Assembly (NCBI GenBank): GCA_903822185.1
Contig: CAIJOA010000011.1
Span: 62,001-126,000 of the forward strand
Reading direction: 5' to 3'
Length of the DNA: 64,000 nt
DNA from: an uncultured Rhodospirillales bacterium
Lineage (GTDB): Bacteria; Pseudomonadota; Alphaproteobacteria; ATCC43930; CGMCC-115725
The notes under the pieces were generated by a model. It saw only the letters and a list, made by a program, of their open reading frames with translations. It had not been told where the DNA came from and searched no databases. Below are positions 15,736 to 23,336 of this stretch, piece by piece (position 1 is the first letter of the stretch; each line of letters begins with the position of its first letter). Made by a program: the position numbers and the translations under genes.

Positions 15736-16220
15736 CGGGCCACCGTCGGCAGGCGCTTCTTGGCGCGTTCGGCCCAGCTATCGAGCTTCGGGTCTTCGGC
15801 GAATGTTTTATCGATCAGATAAAGTCCGACGGCGGGGCAGCATGCGCCCAATTCGACCAACACCGGCTTCAGCAGCAGATCGGGCGCCAAAGCATGAGCC
15901 GGGCCTGCGCCGAGCATCACGGGGAACGCCGTCACCTCGGCGAGCCCATCGGTCGGGAACTGATCGAGGAAAAGTTTGAGAAGACCGGTGTAGCTGGCCT
16001 TATAGGTCGGGCAGGCAAAAACGACGATGTCGCAGCCCTGGATCTTCTGCACCCAATCGGTCACGGCGGCGTTGCCGTATTCCAGCAGGCCCCCGCCCAA
16101 TTCGATCAGGTCCAGAACCATATCCGGCTCGGCGCCCGTCAGCTTTTTCGCGACCAGAATACCCGCATCGAGCGTCCGCGACTTCGCCTTTGGATTGCCC
16201 ACAACCACGGCCGTCTTCAT
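15732..16220 (-). CDS. NADPH-dependent FMN reductase, SsuE-like
   Basis: A 162-residue flavodoxin-like reductase: VVVGNPKAKSRTLDAG is the phosphate-binding loop, DIVVFACPTYKASYTGLLKLFLDQFP is the flavin-contact segment of the NADPH-dependent FMN reductase family. SsuE-type proteins feed FMNH2 to alkanesulfonate monooxygenase. AAAGGA seven bases upstream picks the ATG at 16218-16220 over an adjacent GTG. First gene of a coupled pair with the HpaC-type reductase. Two different reductases in one operon is unusual. Confidence 0.88.
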   Translation of the reverse strand: MKTAVVVGNPKAKSRTLDAGILVAKKLTGAEPDMVLDLIELGGGLLEYGNAAVTDWVQKIQGCDIVVFACPTYKASYTGLLKLFLDQFPTDGLAEVTAFPVMLGAGPAHALAPDLLLKPVLVELGACCPAVGLYLIDKTFAEDPKLDSWAERAKKRLPTVAR

Positions 16221-16541
16221 CACTCGGTCCTTTCAGTCTCCATGCTGACTAGCACGCCCTGATAGCCAATCAAGTGGGCAACATCATCGGGCCGAAATCG
16301 GGTTTCGCGCCATCGTAAAATGATCCCATGGCGCTTATGCCCTATGCCTATAAGGTCAGCATTGCTTGCTTATTTATATGTATCGGAAGGGCCGTTCGCA
16401 ACCGGCGGCAACAAGTAGGGGAGCAAAGTCAGCCGGCACAACGACGCAAGCGCCACACCACCCTTATTCATCGTACTAGGCTGGATGGCACGCTTATTGC
16501 GGATTTAGCGAAGCATTCGCTTTGATTCAGGATGGGGCTGT
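16221..16541. other. Gene-free region with a sigma-54-like promoter
   Basis: No convincing protein gene in this 321-base stretch. It holds the sigma-54-like promoter listed at 16485-16501 and, 74 bases upstream of its -24 box, a half-site GGCAACA (16407-16413) like the right arm of the repeat at 9633-9654. Confidence 0.4.
16485..16501 (+). promoter_or_regulatory. Sigma-54-type promoter facing an unannotated short transcript
   Basis: ATGGCACGCTTATTGCG contains TGGCACG and TTGC with exact GG-N10-GC spacing, one of the best matches in the window. Predicted start is near 16512. Nothing conventional lies downstream on this strand: only a 30-codon frame and a hairpin at 16655-16686. Confidence 0.6.
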
Positions 16542-16634
16542 ATGACGCCGATCTTTTATGTGCTCGTACGCGGTGTTGAATTAAAGACAGTTCAACGTTG
16601 GATCAAATGGATCGCTGCGTTTCGCACACCGTAA
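16542..16634 (+). CDS. Possible 30-residue peptide
   Basis: MTPIFYVLVRGVELKTVQRW followed by ten more residues (IKWIAAFRTP). It has a respectable ribosome binding site (AGGATGGGG before the ATG) and lies 30 bases after the start predicted for the sigma-54-like promoter. The peptide is basic, with Arg and Lys alternating with Ile, Trp and Phe, so it could be amphipathic. It may equally be a chance frame inside a small RNA. Confidence 0.3.
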   Translation: MTPIFYVLVRGVELKTVQRWIKWIAAFRTP

Positions 16635-16654
16635 AGCGTGTATGCGATCGAATC

Positions 16655-16686
16655 GAAAAAATGGAGCGCCGCATCAGCGACGCTCC
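16655..16686. terminator. Terminator after the Arg-rich protein gene
   Basis: Stem GGAGCGCCGC/GCGACGCTCC with one mismatch and an ATCA loop. On the reverse strand it is followed by ATTTTTTC, a good intrinsic terminator for the gene at 16692. The forward side has a weaker U-rich run and could end the short forward transcript. Confidence 0.75.
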
Positions 16687-16691
16687 AACCT

Positions 16692-17825
16692 TTATTTCTT
16701 CGTCGAGCCGTAGTCGCCCTTCGCCTTGGTCAGCTTTTCGGGGTGGACGATGGTCTTGTTCACCGCGGCACGCGCGGCGGCGAGATTGCCGAATTCGGTG
16801 TCGCCACCCTCGCGCTTCAGGACATACATCGCCGAAACCGCTTTGGCCGCGCGCTGATCGGCAACCGTGCGTTTGACGATCGACCAATCCGAGCGCTTCG
16901 TCGCACCTTCATTCTCGGCATCCGGCACTTCGTCGAAGCCGCGATCGACCACCGATTCCATCGTATAAAGCTTCTGCGGCGGACGGTCGTTGCGTGCGTC
17001 GCCGCGCCCGCCACCTTTGCCGAACTTGCCACCACCGCCACCCGGACGGCGATCGCGATCGCGCGGACCACGATCATTTGGTCCCCGATCACTGGGTCCC
17101 CTGTCACCCGGGCCACGTTCGCGCGGCGGACGATCGCCAGCAGCAGCCCGGTCACGCGGCGGGCGGTCACCTCTAGGCTTGCGTTCACGCGGCGGACGTT
17201 GGCCCTCTGGTGCGCCTTCGCCGCGCGGGCGATGCGCGCGCGGCAGAAACGGTCCCATCACCTGACGCGGCGCAGTTTCGCTGGTACCTCCGGCCGTTGC
17301 CGTTTCACTGTCTTGACGCGGACGCCGACGGCGCGGCGGACGTGAACCAGGGGAACGCGGCGCGCGCGGCACGGCCGGGGCGCCTTCGGCATCCGTCGTT
17401 CCCTCGGCACTCACAGTGACAATGGGCTGACCGTTTTCATCGAGCAGCGGTACAGCCGCCCCTTCTGGGCGCGGTTTGCGGCGACGACGGCGACGCTTGC
17501 GTTTCGGTCCCTCGCCAGCAGCCGCAACCTCGCCGCCTTCCGACGGCACCGTCGCGGCGCCTTCGGGCAGATGCAGCGTGTTTTCGGTTTCGATATGTGC
17601 CGACGCATCGCCCTCGCCGCTCGCGGCGGCTTCGCCCGGCGCGCCTTCGGGACGCGGCCCCTTGCGGCGGCGACGCCGGCGGCGCTTATGCGGCGCATCG
17701 CCGGCCGCAGCGGTCGTGCTCTCGCTCGTCGGCTCGGCCGGTGCATCTGAAGCCCCGCCGCTCGGCATATCGCTCGAGTGGTCGTTGGAGGGCGGCGGTG
17801 TCGGTTGATCGTCGTCTGGTGTCAT
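16692..17825 (-). CDS. Disordered Arg/Pro/Gly-rich protein, probably RNA-binding
   Basis: A 377-residue protein, mostly low complexity. Acidic/Ala-rich stretches alternate with very basic patches (KRRRRRRRKGPRPEG near 47-61, KRKRRRRRRKPRPEG further on), then RPPRRRRP, a long RGD/DRGPxDRGP region and a GGGGGKFGKGGGRGD RGG-like stretch. Only the last 90 or so residues (from KLYTMESVVDRGF) look folded and are probably the conserved part. By composition it is likely an RNA or ribonucleoprotein partner, but I recognise no named family. Start taken as MTPDDDQ. It is monocistronic with terminators on both sides. Confidence 0.75.
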   Translation of the reverse strand: MTPDDDQPTPPPSNDHSSDMPSGGASDAPAEPTSESTTAAAGDAPHKRRRRRRRKGPRPEGAPGEAAASGEGDASAHIETENTLHLPEGAATVPSEGGEVAAAGEGPKRKRRRRRRKPRPEGAAVPLLDENGQPIVTVSAEGTTDAEGAPAVPRAPRSPGSRPPRRRRPRQDSETATAGGTSETAPRQVMGPFLPRAHRPRGEGAPEGQRPPRERKPRGDRPPRDRAAAGDRPPRERGPGDRGPSDRGPNDRGPRDRDRRPGGGGGKFGKGGGRGDARNDRPPQKLYTMESVVDRGFDEVPDAENEGATKRSDWSIVKRTVADQRAAKAVSAMYVLKREGGDTEFGNLAAARAAVNKTIVHPEKLTKAKGDYGSTKK

Positions 17826-17857
17826 GGCGGCGGACGGTAGCACGGCGACCACGCACG

Positions 17858-17881
17858 AAAAAGGCCGCCCGGAGGGCGGCC
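17858..17881 (-). terminator. Terminator after GST gene
   Basis: GGCCGCCC-GGA-GGGCGGCC, a perfect eight-pair stem, followed on the reverse strand by TTTTTCG. Ends transcription of the GST gene whose stop is at 17909. The forward side has a shorter T run. Confidence 0.85.
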
Positions 17882-17908
17882 TTTATTCATTAACGGCAGA
17901 AAACCTGG

Positions 17909-18601
17909 TTATTCAGCGGCGGCCTTGGGGCTATCGATGAATTGCGACGCCCACATATTGCGGCGTTTCAGGTTCTCGCGATACATCGCCTCGAGTTCGG
18001 GCTGGGGGAACGAGTGAACCGTCGGCCGGGCAATGAGCGCCTCAGCCCAGGCCTTGAGACGCGGGAATTTCTCGATATGGCCCAGCTTTTTCACCCGATC
18101 GAGGAAGAAGTAACGCTGCAGGAACGGCGCATAAGCGGCATCGACCAGCGAGAATTTTTCGCCATTGAAGAACGGCCCATCGCTTTGGGTCGCGAGGGCT
18201 TTTTCCAACTTCTCGAAAGCGGCCGGAATCTTCGCAGATGATTTGTGAAAGGCTTCCTCGGTCGGCGCATAGCCGGTCCCGGTTACGCCATCGGCGAAGG
18301 TCGGGAGGAAGTCGGTCCAGGCGCGGTTGACCGCGCGGACGATCGGATCTTCGGGATGAAGCCGCGGCTGGATCGTCTCGTCGAGATATTCGGCGATGGC
18401 GTTCGATTCAAACAGCGACACCTTATCGTCGATGCGCAGCACCGGCACTTTTTTATGCGGTGAGATCGCGAGGAACCAATCGGGGCGATTGTCGGGCTCG
18501 ATATGGCGGAACTCGAACTCGACTTTTTTCTCGCGCAGCACGATCGCCGCGCGCTGCACCCAAGGACATGTTTTGAAACTGACCAATAGATACTTCGCCA
18601 T
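17909..18601 (-). CDS. Glutathione S-transferase family protein
   Basis: A 230-residue GST. The N-terminal thioredoxin-like domain starts KYLLVSFKTCPWVQRAAIVLREK with a CPW motif and the cis-Pro element KKVPVLRIDDKVSLFESNAI, followed by an all-helical C-terminal domain. The CPW site and general layout suggest an omega- or zeta-like member. GGAGGAC before the ATG at 18599-18601 fixes the start; the longer upstream frame is not GST-like. Cytosolic; substrate unknown. A second, different GST gene lies 77 bases upstream. Confidence 0.88.
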   Translation of the reverse strand: MAKYLLVSFKTCPWVQRAAIVLREKKVEFEFRHIEPDNRPDWFLAISPHKKVPVLRIDDKVSLFESNAIAEYLDETIQPRLHPEDPIVRAVNRAWTDFLPTFADGVTGTGYAPTEEAFHKSSAKIPAAFEKLEKALATQSDGPFFNGEKFSLVDAAYAPFLQRYFFLDRVKKLGHIEKFPRLKAWAEALIARPTVHSFPQPELEAMYRENLKRRNMWASQFIDSPKAAAE

Positions 18602-18678
18602 GATGTCCTCCGCTGTTATTTGCCGGAATGATGGCATAGACCTGGGGCAGGAGGCAAATGCCCCTGCCCCGTAGCTGC

Positions 18679-19287
18679 CTACTTCAAAATTCCTTCGGCC
18701 TTCAGCGCTTCTTGAACATGCGGCCGAGCGCGGATGCGGTCCATAAAGGTGGCGACGTTTTTCCACGGCGTCAGATCGAATTTCACAATCCGCGCCCAAT
18801 TGGTCACGGTGAAAAGATATCCGTCGGCAACGGTAAAATGCTCGCCCATCAGGAAGGGATAACCGGCAAGGATTCCATCGACATGGTCGTAGCGTTTCGA
18901 CAACGCCGCGCGCGCCATCACTTTATATTCCTCGGGGACTGCCGAGTTAAACAAGGGGCTATAGCCCTTGTGCATTTCCGAGGTGATGAAGTTGAGCAGC
19001 TCCATCAAATGATATCGTTCCATCGTGCCGGGTTTCGGCACGATCCGAGAATCCAGATTTTGATCGCCAATATATTGAACGATCGCCGGGCCTTCGGTCA
19101 GCGTGTCACCGTTATCGAGTTGCAGCGTCGGCACCATGCCCTTCGGATTAATGGTGGTGAAATCCTCGCCGGTCTTTGTTTTCTTGGTGCGCAGATCGAC
19201 CTGCACCAGTTCAAAGTCCAGTCCTGCTTCCCGCAGGGCAATATGCGGCGACAATGAACAAGCACCGGGGGCAAAGAATAATTTCAT
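18679..19287 (-). CDS. gstA: Beta-class glutathione S-transferase
   Basis: A 202-residue protein close to E. coli GstA in layout: MKLFFAPGACSLSPHIALRE with the beta-class Cys 10, NPKGMVPTLQLDNGDTLTEGPAIVQYI for glutathione binding, and FTVADGYLFTVTNWA (N-capping box region) in the C-terminal domain. Length and motifs are normal. Conjugates or reduces electrophiles with glutathione in the cytosol. Confidence 0.92.
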   Translation of the reverse strand: MKLFFAPGACSLSPHIALREAGLDFELVQVDLRTKKTKTGEDFTTINPKGMVPTLQLDNGDTLTEGPAIVQYIGDQNLDSRIVPKPGTMERYHLMELLNFITSEMHKGYSPLFNSAVPEEYKVMARAALSKRYDHVDGILAGYPFLMGEHFTVADGYLFTVTNWARIVKFDLTPWKNVATFMDRIRARPHVQEALKAEGILK

Positions 19288-19382
19288 GGTCGCTCTCTCA
19301 ATAAGGGGGCTGGGTTCGTGCGCTTAGTGTGCGCAAGCCGATGCGCGACATCAAGAGGCCGCAGCCTCCAAATGGGCGCAGA

Positions 19383-19622
19383 TTAGTTGGCGAAGAACAG
19401 ATTATGAATCGCCACTGTATGATCGCGCTCGATCTCGTGAGCCGCAACGCGGCCGTTGCGATACTGTGCGCTCACGAGGATCAGACCCGCGGCGACAACA
19501 GCGACCAAAGTAACGGATGCCGCCAAAGATGCCCAATGATCTACCCGCGCAACGGATACGGCACGGCGGCGCTCACGAAGGGCGGCTCGTTGTTCTGCAT
19601 CGAAACGATCGTCATGGAGCAT
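19383..19622 (-). CDS. Small single-pass membrane protein
   Basis: A 79-residue unknown protein. About 28 charged residues (MLHDDRFDAEQRAALRERRR) precede one membrane helix, SLAASVTLVAVVAAGLILVSA, and a polar tail ending LFFAN. The arrangement suggests an inner-membrane protein with its N-terminus inside. No family recognised. The ribosome binding site is weak (AGAGCTG). Its neighbours do not suggest a function. Confidence 0.5.
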   Translation of the reverse strand: MLHDDRFDAEQRAALRERRRAVSVARVDHWASLAASVTLVAVVAAGLILVSAQYRNGRVAAHEIERDHTVAIHNLFFAN

Positions 19623-19693
19623 CGGGCAGCTCTTCTGAGGTGCGAGCGAACGATGCTGAAGCGCGATTGCGCCTTAACGATGGCAATCGGCCG

Positions 19694-19930
19694 TTAGCGG
19701 AATTTCTCTTTTAGGCTGTACATATCGCGGAACCGCTTCTCGATACCGGCCAGCGTCGCCTTACATTTGCCAAGGTCGGCTGTACCAGCGCGGATCGGGC
19801 CGACGATCCAATCGCCACTGGACCGCGCTATGGTCGTCACCTGAAGCGCTCCTTCGCAGCCTGCTACTTTACGTAACTCCGAGAGAAGAATCGCTTCGAG
19901 TTCATCGATCGCGACCTGCTTCGCCGGCAT
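19694..19930 (-). CDS. Small hypothetical protein
   Basis: A 78-residue soluble protein (MPAKQVAIDELEAILLSELR, then GDWIVGPIRAGTADLGKCKA and a basic end MYSLKEKFR). The pattern of helix, strand, helix looks like real coding sequence and similar short genes are frequent in Alphaproteobacteria, but I cannot name a family. It is separated from the membrane-protein gene by about 70 bases in the same direction. Confidence 0.55.
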   Translation of the reverse strand: MPAKQVAIDELEAILLSELRKVAGCEGALQVTTIARSSGDWIVGPIRAGTADLGKCKATLAGIEKRFRDMYSLKEKFR

Positions 19931-20291
19931 CTAAGCCGCCCCGGCGCCGACGCGCATCGGAAAGGTAATCGCATTATTAATCATAACAACTCCGCTCTTT
20001 CCCCAGACAAACATGCAGAGAGGAGAACGGTTCCGATGCGTTGAGTTCGCATGGATACGGCGGTCGGGTCAAATCGGATCAGCTTCCGAATCAAAGTTCA
20101 ACGCTGTGGGGAAATAATCCGAAAGCGCCTTTCGGATTTCCCTTATTGCAGACAAGCAACGGTGTAATCGCCATCAAAAAGAGAAGCTTCGATCGCACAC
20201 CGCTATGTCGAATGAACATCGACAAGGAATTCGCGGCGCTCGAGTCTCTACTCGAATGCCTTCATAACATTAGTCGAAAATAGGATCAGCC
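19931..20291. other. Gene-free region
   Basis: Nothing firm in 361 bases. A forward frame ending at 20283 (last 23 codons MNIDKEFAALESLLECLHNI and on) has no ribosome binding site and its first half looks random. A short hairpin CCGAAAGCGCCTTTCGG is present at about 20119-20135. Confidence 0.4.
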
Positions 20292-20720
20292 TTAGACGAG
20301 GCTCGACAGAAACGCGGCAATTGCCGCTGCGCCTAAGGCGGTGCGCACCGCATGACGCGATCCCCATCGCGTCATCAACGCGTGTGTTTCCGGACCTGCA
20401 GAAGCAGCGTCCGTCCCGGCCAGCGCTTTGTTGAGCGAGATGATGGTCAATCCGGTCCAAGGTCCATTGGCGATCATCGCCAATGCGCCGATCGCAAATC
20501 CCCACGCCCCTGTCTGCCACCAGGCAACAAGGCCCAGCAAACAGCCGAGTGCGCATAGCGGCGCTTGAACGACGAACCCACGCGCGCAAGAAATCTTCCA
20601 TTCCGCCAGCATCGCCGCGTCATCAAGCGAAAGCCGTGCGGGTTGTTCGGCGATGTTGATATAGAAAGCGGCGCCGGTGAAAAACGCAGCGACAATTAAC
20701 GCGCCGAGACCGACGATCAA
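20292..20720 (-). CDS. DUF1772 membrane protein
   Basis: A 142-residue protein with four membrane helices and the DUF1772 signature: GAAFYINIAEQPARL near the N-terminus, AEWKISCARGF in the loop, and MIANGPWTGLTIISLNKAL. The start is a TTG that overlaps the stop of the upstream small gene (TTG at 20718-20720, TGA at 20717-20719), which suggests coupled translation. The family is sometimes linked to anthrone oxygenase, but its role in bacteria is unknown. Confidence 0.8.
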   Translation of the reverse strand: MIVGLGALIVAAFFTGAAFYINIAEQPARLSLDDAAMLAEWKISCARGFVVQAPLCALGCLLGLVAWWQTGAWGFAIGALAMIANGPWTGLTIISLNKALAGTDAASAGPETHALMTRWGSRHAVRTALGAAAIAAFLSSLV

Positions 20721-20833
20721 GGAAGTGGCGCCGCCGGCGGGGCGGCGGGCAGAATAAAATGCAGCGCGAAGAGCGCAATCACGAAAGCGAGAAGCGCCGC
20801 GCCGATATAATCGTATCTGTCCCAGGAACGCAT
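20717..20833 (-). CDS. 38-residue membrane peptide coupled to DUF1772 gene
   Basis: MRSWDRYDYIGAALLAFVIA continues into ALFALHFILPAAPPAAPLP: one membrane helix with a basic, probably cytosolic start and a Pro/Ala end. Its stop overlaps the start of the DUF1772 gene by two bases, which is the best evidence that it is real. No strong ribosome binding site. Function unknown. Confidence 0.45.
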   Translation of the reverse strand: MRSWDRYDYIGAALLAFVIALFALHFILPAAPPAAPLP

Positions 20834-20967
20834 CGCGCGATTATGACACCGCAATAGGCAAAGGCCAATAACGCCACCGTGACCGGGTTTACAAACATGG
20901 CCGCAATCGGGCATGAAAACTTAATCCCGACCCCGGTAAAGTCACAAAGGGCTGTCATCGTTCGAGG

Positions 20968-21225
20968 ATGGCTCAGACACATCCGCATGCCGAAGCAACC
21001 TATCGCGTTCTCGAACGGCCTGATAAATCCTTTGCCGCCGAGGTCGTTATTCCCGGCATGTTCCCGACCTTGATCAGCGGCTTCGCCACAGAAGCCGATG
21101 CCCAAGCCTGGATCGCAAAGCATAAGCAAGACGTTCAGGACTATACGGGCGGCTGGCGACGCAAGAAAAAGAACTATGACCCGCCGACCGATGCGGTGAA
21201 GCCGGCTGCAGCGCCGAAGGCCTAG
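20968..21225 (+). CDS. Small hypothetical protein
   Basis: An 85-residue protein, MAQTHPHAEATYRVLERPDK, with a central element SGFATEADAQAWIAKHKQDV that resembles short beta-alpha proteins widespread in Alphaproteobacteria, then a basic segment WRRKKKNYDPP and an Ala/Pro tail. The GAGG immediately before the ATG is closer than ideal. Function unknown. It stands alone between the small membrane gene and the zinc-finger gene. Confidence 0.65.
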   Translation: MAQTHPHAEATYRVLERPDKSFAAEVVIPGMFPTLISGFATEADAQAWIAKHKQDVQDYTGGWRRKKKNYDPPTDAVKPAAAPKA

Positions 21226-21239
21226 TCCTCAATACATAA

Positions 21240-21515
21240 TCAGCCGGGCGCTGGCTCAAACATGACCTCGTCGATATAGCACCAGCCCCAATCCTCGTCG
21301 GGCTGGAAGCTTTTCATGATCGCGTGCTGCGTCGCGTGGAAATGCTTGGTCGCGTGCTTATGCGGGGACTGATCGCAGCAGCCGACATGACCGCAGACGA
21401 GGCAGAGGCGCAGATGCAGCCAGCGGCCATGTATTTTGAGGCATTCCTCGCAGCCTTGCGGCGTGCGCGGCGCGACATTCTGGATCTGGTCGAGATGCGT
21501 GCAGTCTGCCGCCAT
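21240..21515 (-). CDS. UBP-type zinc finger protein
   Basis: A 91-residue protein that is essentially one UBP (ZnF-UBP) domain: CTHLDQIQNVAPRTPQGCEEC, then CLVCGHVGCCDQSPHKHATKHFHATQHAIMKSF, and WCYIDEVMF. The Cys and His ligands are complete. In eukaryotes the domain binds ubiquitin C-termini; in bacteria the role is unknown. It is divergent from the thioredoxin-reductase-like gene 110 bases away, an association that I recall from many bacterial genomes. The start MAADCTH was chosen because the frame upstream does not match the domain. Confidence 0.88.
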   Translation of the reverse strand: MAADCTHLDQIQNVAPRTPQGCEECLKIHGRWLHLRLCLVCGHVGCCDQSPHKHATKHFHATQHAIMKSFQPDEDWGWCYIDEVMFEPAPG

Positions 21516-21625
21516 GCTGATCTCCGCTGGCCTCTTTGCGTAGGATGCTGCGATCATAAGCCGGATGCCGCATGATTTCATGCTAAGTTCACGACATCCT
21601 CTCGCCGCCCCGCAGGAACCTTTGC

Positions 21626-23314
21626 ATGAGCACCATCGACACCCGTCACGACCAGATGTTTCCCGTGTTGGACGCGGCACAGATGGCAACGGCGCAGCGC
21701 TTTGCCACCGAAGCTGCACACGACTTCGGGCCCGGCGCAACCGTCTATGATGTCGGCGACCGCAATGCCTCGGCTTGGCTGATTACCAAAGGCTCGATCG
21801 AGCTACTGCGCCGCGACGGGCTGAAACATGAATCGACGATCACCACGGCGGGCGTCGGACAGTTCACCGGAGAATTAAGCCAACTGGCAGGACGTGGCGC
21901 CTTGGCCGCCGGTCGTGCCGGTCGCGAAGGCTGCACCGCCCTGCCCTTCGATAGCGTACATCTGCGCGCTTTGATCATCGGCGCTGCCGAACTGGGCGAG
22001 ATCGTCATGCGCGCCTTCATCTTGCGCCGTGTCGGGCTGATCGAAATGGGCGGATCGGGCTCGGTCATCGTCGGCCGTCCCGGTTCGCCCGACCTCGTGC
22101 GACTGGAAGGCTTCCTGCGCCGCAACGGCTATCCCTACACCGTCCTGGATTGCGACGATGACGGCGAAGGCCACGCAGTCATCGAGCGGTTGGGCGTGCT
22201 GCCGGCGGAATTGCCGCTGATGATCTGTCCGACCGGGGCCGTGCTGAAACGGCCCGGCGATGCCGAAGCAGCCCTGTGCCTCGGCATCACGCCCGACCTC
22301 GATCCGGCCAAGGTTTATGACGTTGCCGTGGTCGGTGCAGGGCCGGCGGGATTGGCGACAGCGGTCTATGCCGCCTCCGAAGGCCTGTCGGTGCTCATCT
22401 TGGATCAACGCGCCTTTGGCGGCCAAGCCGGCGCCTCGGCGCGGATCGAGAATTACCTCGGCTTCCCGACCGGCATTTCGGGCCTCGCTTTGATGGCGCG
22501 CGCGGTCAACCAGGCGCAGAAATTCGGCGCTGAACTAGCGATCCCGCTGCAAGTCTCGCGGCTCGATTGCGGTGAGCCTCATCGCAAGCCGGGCGAGCCG
22601 TTGATGCTGCAACTGACCAACGGCAGCACGATCCGATCGAAGACCGTGGTGATCGCATCGGGCGCGCAATATCGCCGGCCGGACATCGCCAACCTCGCCG
22701 ATTTCGAAGGCGCGGGGATTTCCTATTGGGCATCGCCGGTCGAAGCGAAACTCTGCGAGGGCGAGGAAATCGCGTTGGTCGGTGCGGGCAATTCAGCCGG
22801 CCAAGCGACGGTCTATCTCGCGCCACGCGTCAAGAAACTGCATCTGATCGTGCGCGGCAAAGGATTGGAAGCGTCGATGTCGCGTTATCTGATCGATCGC
22901 ATCGCCGCGTTGCCGAATGTCGAATTGTGCGTCGAAACCGAGATCACCGCGCTTGAAGGCAATCCGAATGATGGGCTGACCGGAGTTGTGTTCGAGAACC
23001 GCACCACCGGTGCGAAACGTAGCGCGGCCTTGCAGCATCTGTTCCTCTTCATCGGCGCGGACCCCAATACCGATTGGGCGAAATGCGTCGCCATCGACGC
23101 CAAGGGATTCGTCAGGACCGGCGAAGACTTTTCCAAGGATATCGACACACCGGATCGTGCGCCGTTGCTGCTGGAAACCAGCGTGCCAGGCGTCTTCGCC
23201 ATCGGCGACGTGCGCTGCGGCTCGACGAAGCGTGTTGCCGCAGCGGTCGGTGAAGGCGCAGCCGTTGTCGCGCAGATTCATAGCGTTCTGGCCCATCCGC
23301 TGACGAACGCCTGA
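21626..23314 (+). CDS. Thioredoxin-reductase-like FAD protein with N-terminal CNB-like domain
   Basis: A 562-residue three-part protein. Residues 1-135 look like a degenerate cyclic-nucleotide-binding domain (VYDVGDRNASAWLITKGSIEL, FTGELSQLAGRGALAAGRA). About 145-225 resemble a thioredoxin-like domain without cysteine (VIVGRPGSPDLVRLEGFLRRNG). From about 232 a pyridine-nucleotide-disulfide reductase fold follows: VAVVGAGPAGLATAVYA, FGGQAGASARIENYLGFP, ALVGAGNSAGQATVYLA, GVFAIGDVRCGSTKR. The CxxC that thioredoxin reductases carry before the NADPH motif is missing (YWASPVEAKLC). It is therefore probably a diaphorase or a sensor rather than a classical TrxB. AGGAAC precedes the ATG. Confidence 0.85.
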   Translation: MSTIDTRHDQMFPVLDAAQMATAQRFATEAAHDFGPGATVYDVGDRNASAWLITKGSIELLRRDGLKHESTITTAGVGQFTGELSQLAGRGALAAGRAGREGCTALPFDSVHLRALIIGAAELGEIVMRAFILRRVGLIEMGGSGSVIVGRPGSPDLVRLEGFLRRNGYPYTVLDCDDDGEGHAVIERLGVLPAELPLMICPTGAVLKRPGDAEAALCLGITPDLDPAKVYDVAVVGAGPAGLATAVYAASEGLSVLILDQRAFGGQAGASARIENYLGFPTGISGLALMARAVNQAQKFGAELAIPLQVSRLDCGEPHRKPGEPLMLQLTNGSTIRSKTVVIASGAQYRRPDIANLADFEGAGISYWASPVEAKLCEGEEIALVGAGNSAGQATVYLAPRVKKLHLIVRGKGLEASMSRYLIDRIAALPNVELCVETEITALEGNPNDGLTGVVFENRTTGAKRSAALQHLFLFIGADPNTDWAKCVAIDAKGFVRTGEDFSKDIDTPDRAPLLLETSVPGVFAIGDVRCGSTKRVAAAVGEGAAVVAQIHSVLAHPLTNA

Positions 23315-23336
23315 ACCTGCGCGACCGACGACGGCT

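Noticed and set aside
16328-16525. 65-codon forward frame in the 16.2-16.7 kb gap
   Set aside because: No ribosome binding site; it covers the sigma-54-like promoter; composition not protein-like.
20041-20283. 80-codon forward frame starting at TTG
   Set aside because: No ribosome binding site, first half looks random; only its last 23 codons are gene-like.
21626-23314. Naming the FAD protein thioredoxin reductase TrxB
   Set aside because: The CxxC that defines the activity is absent.
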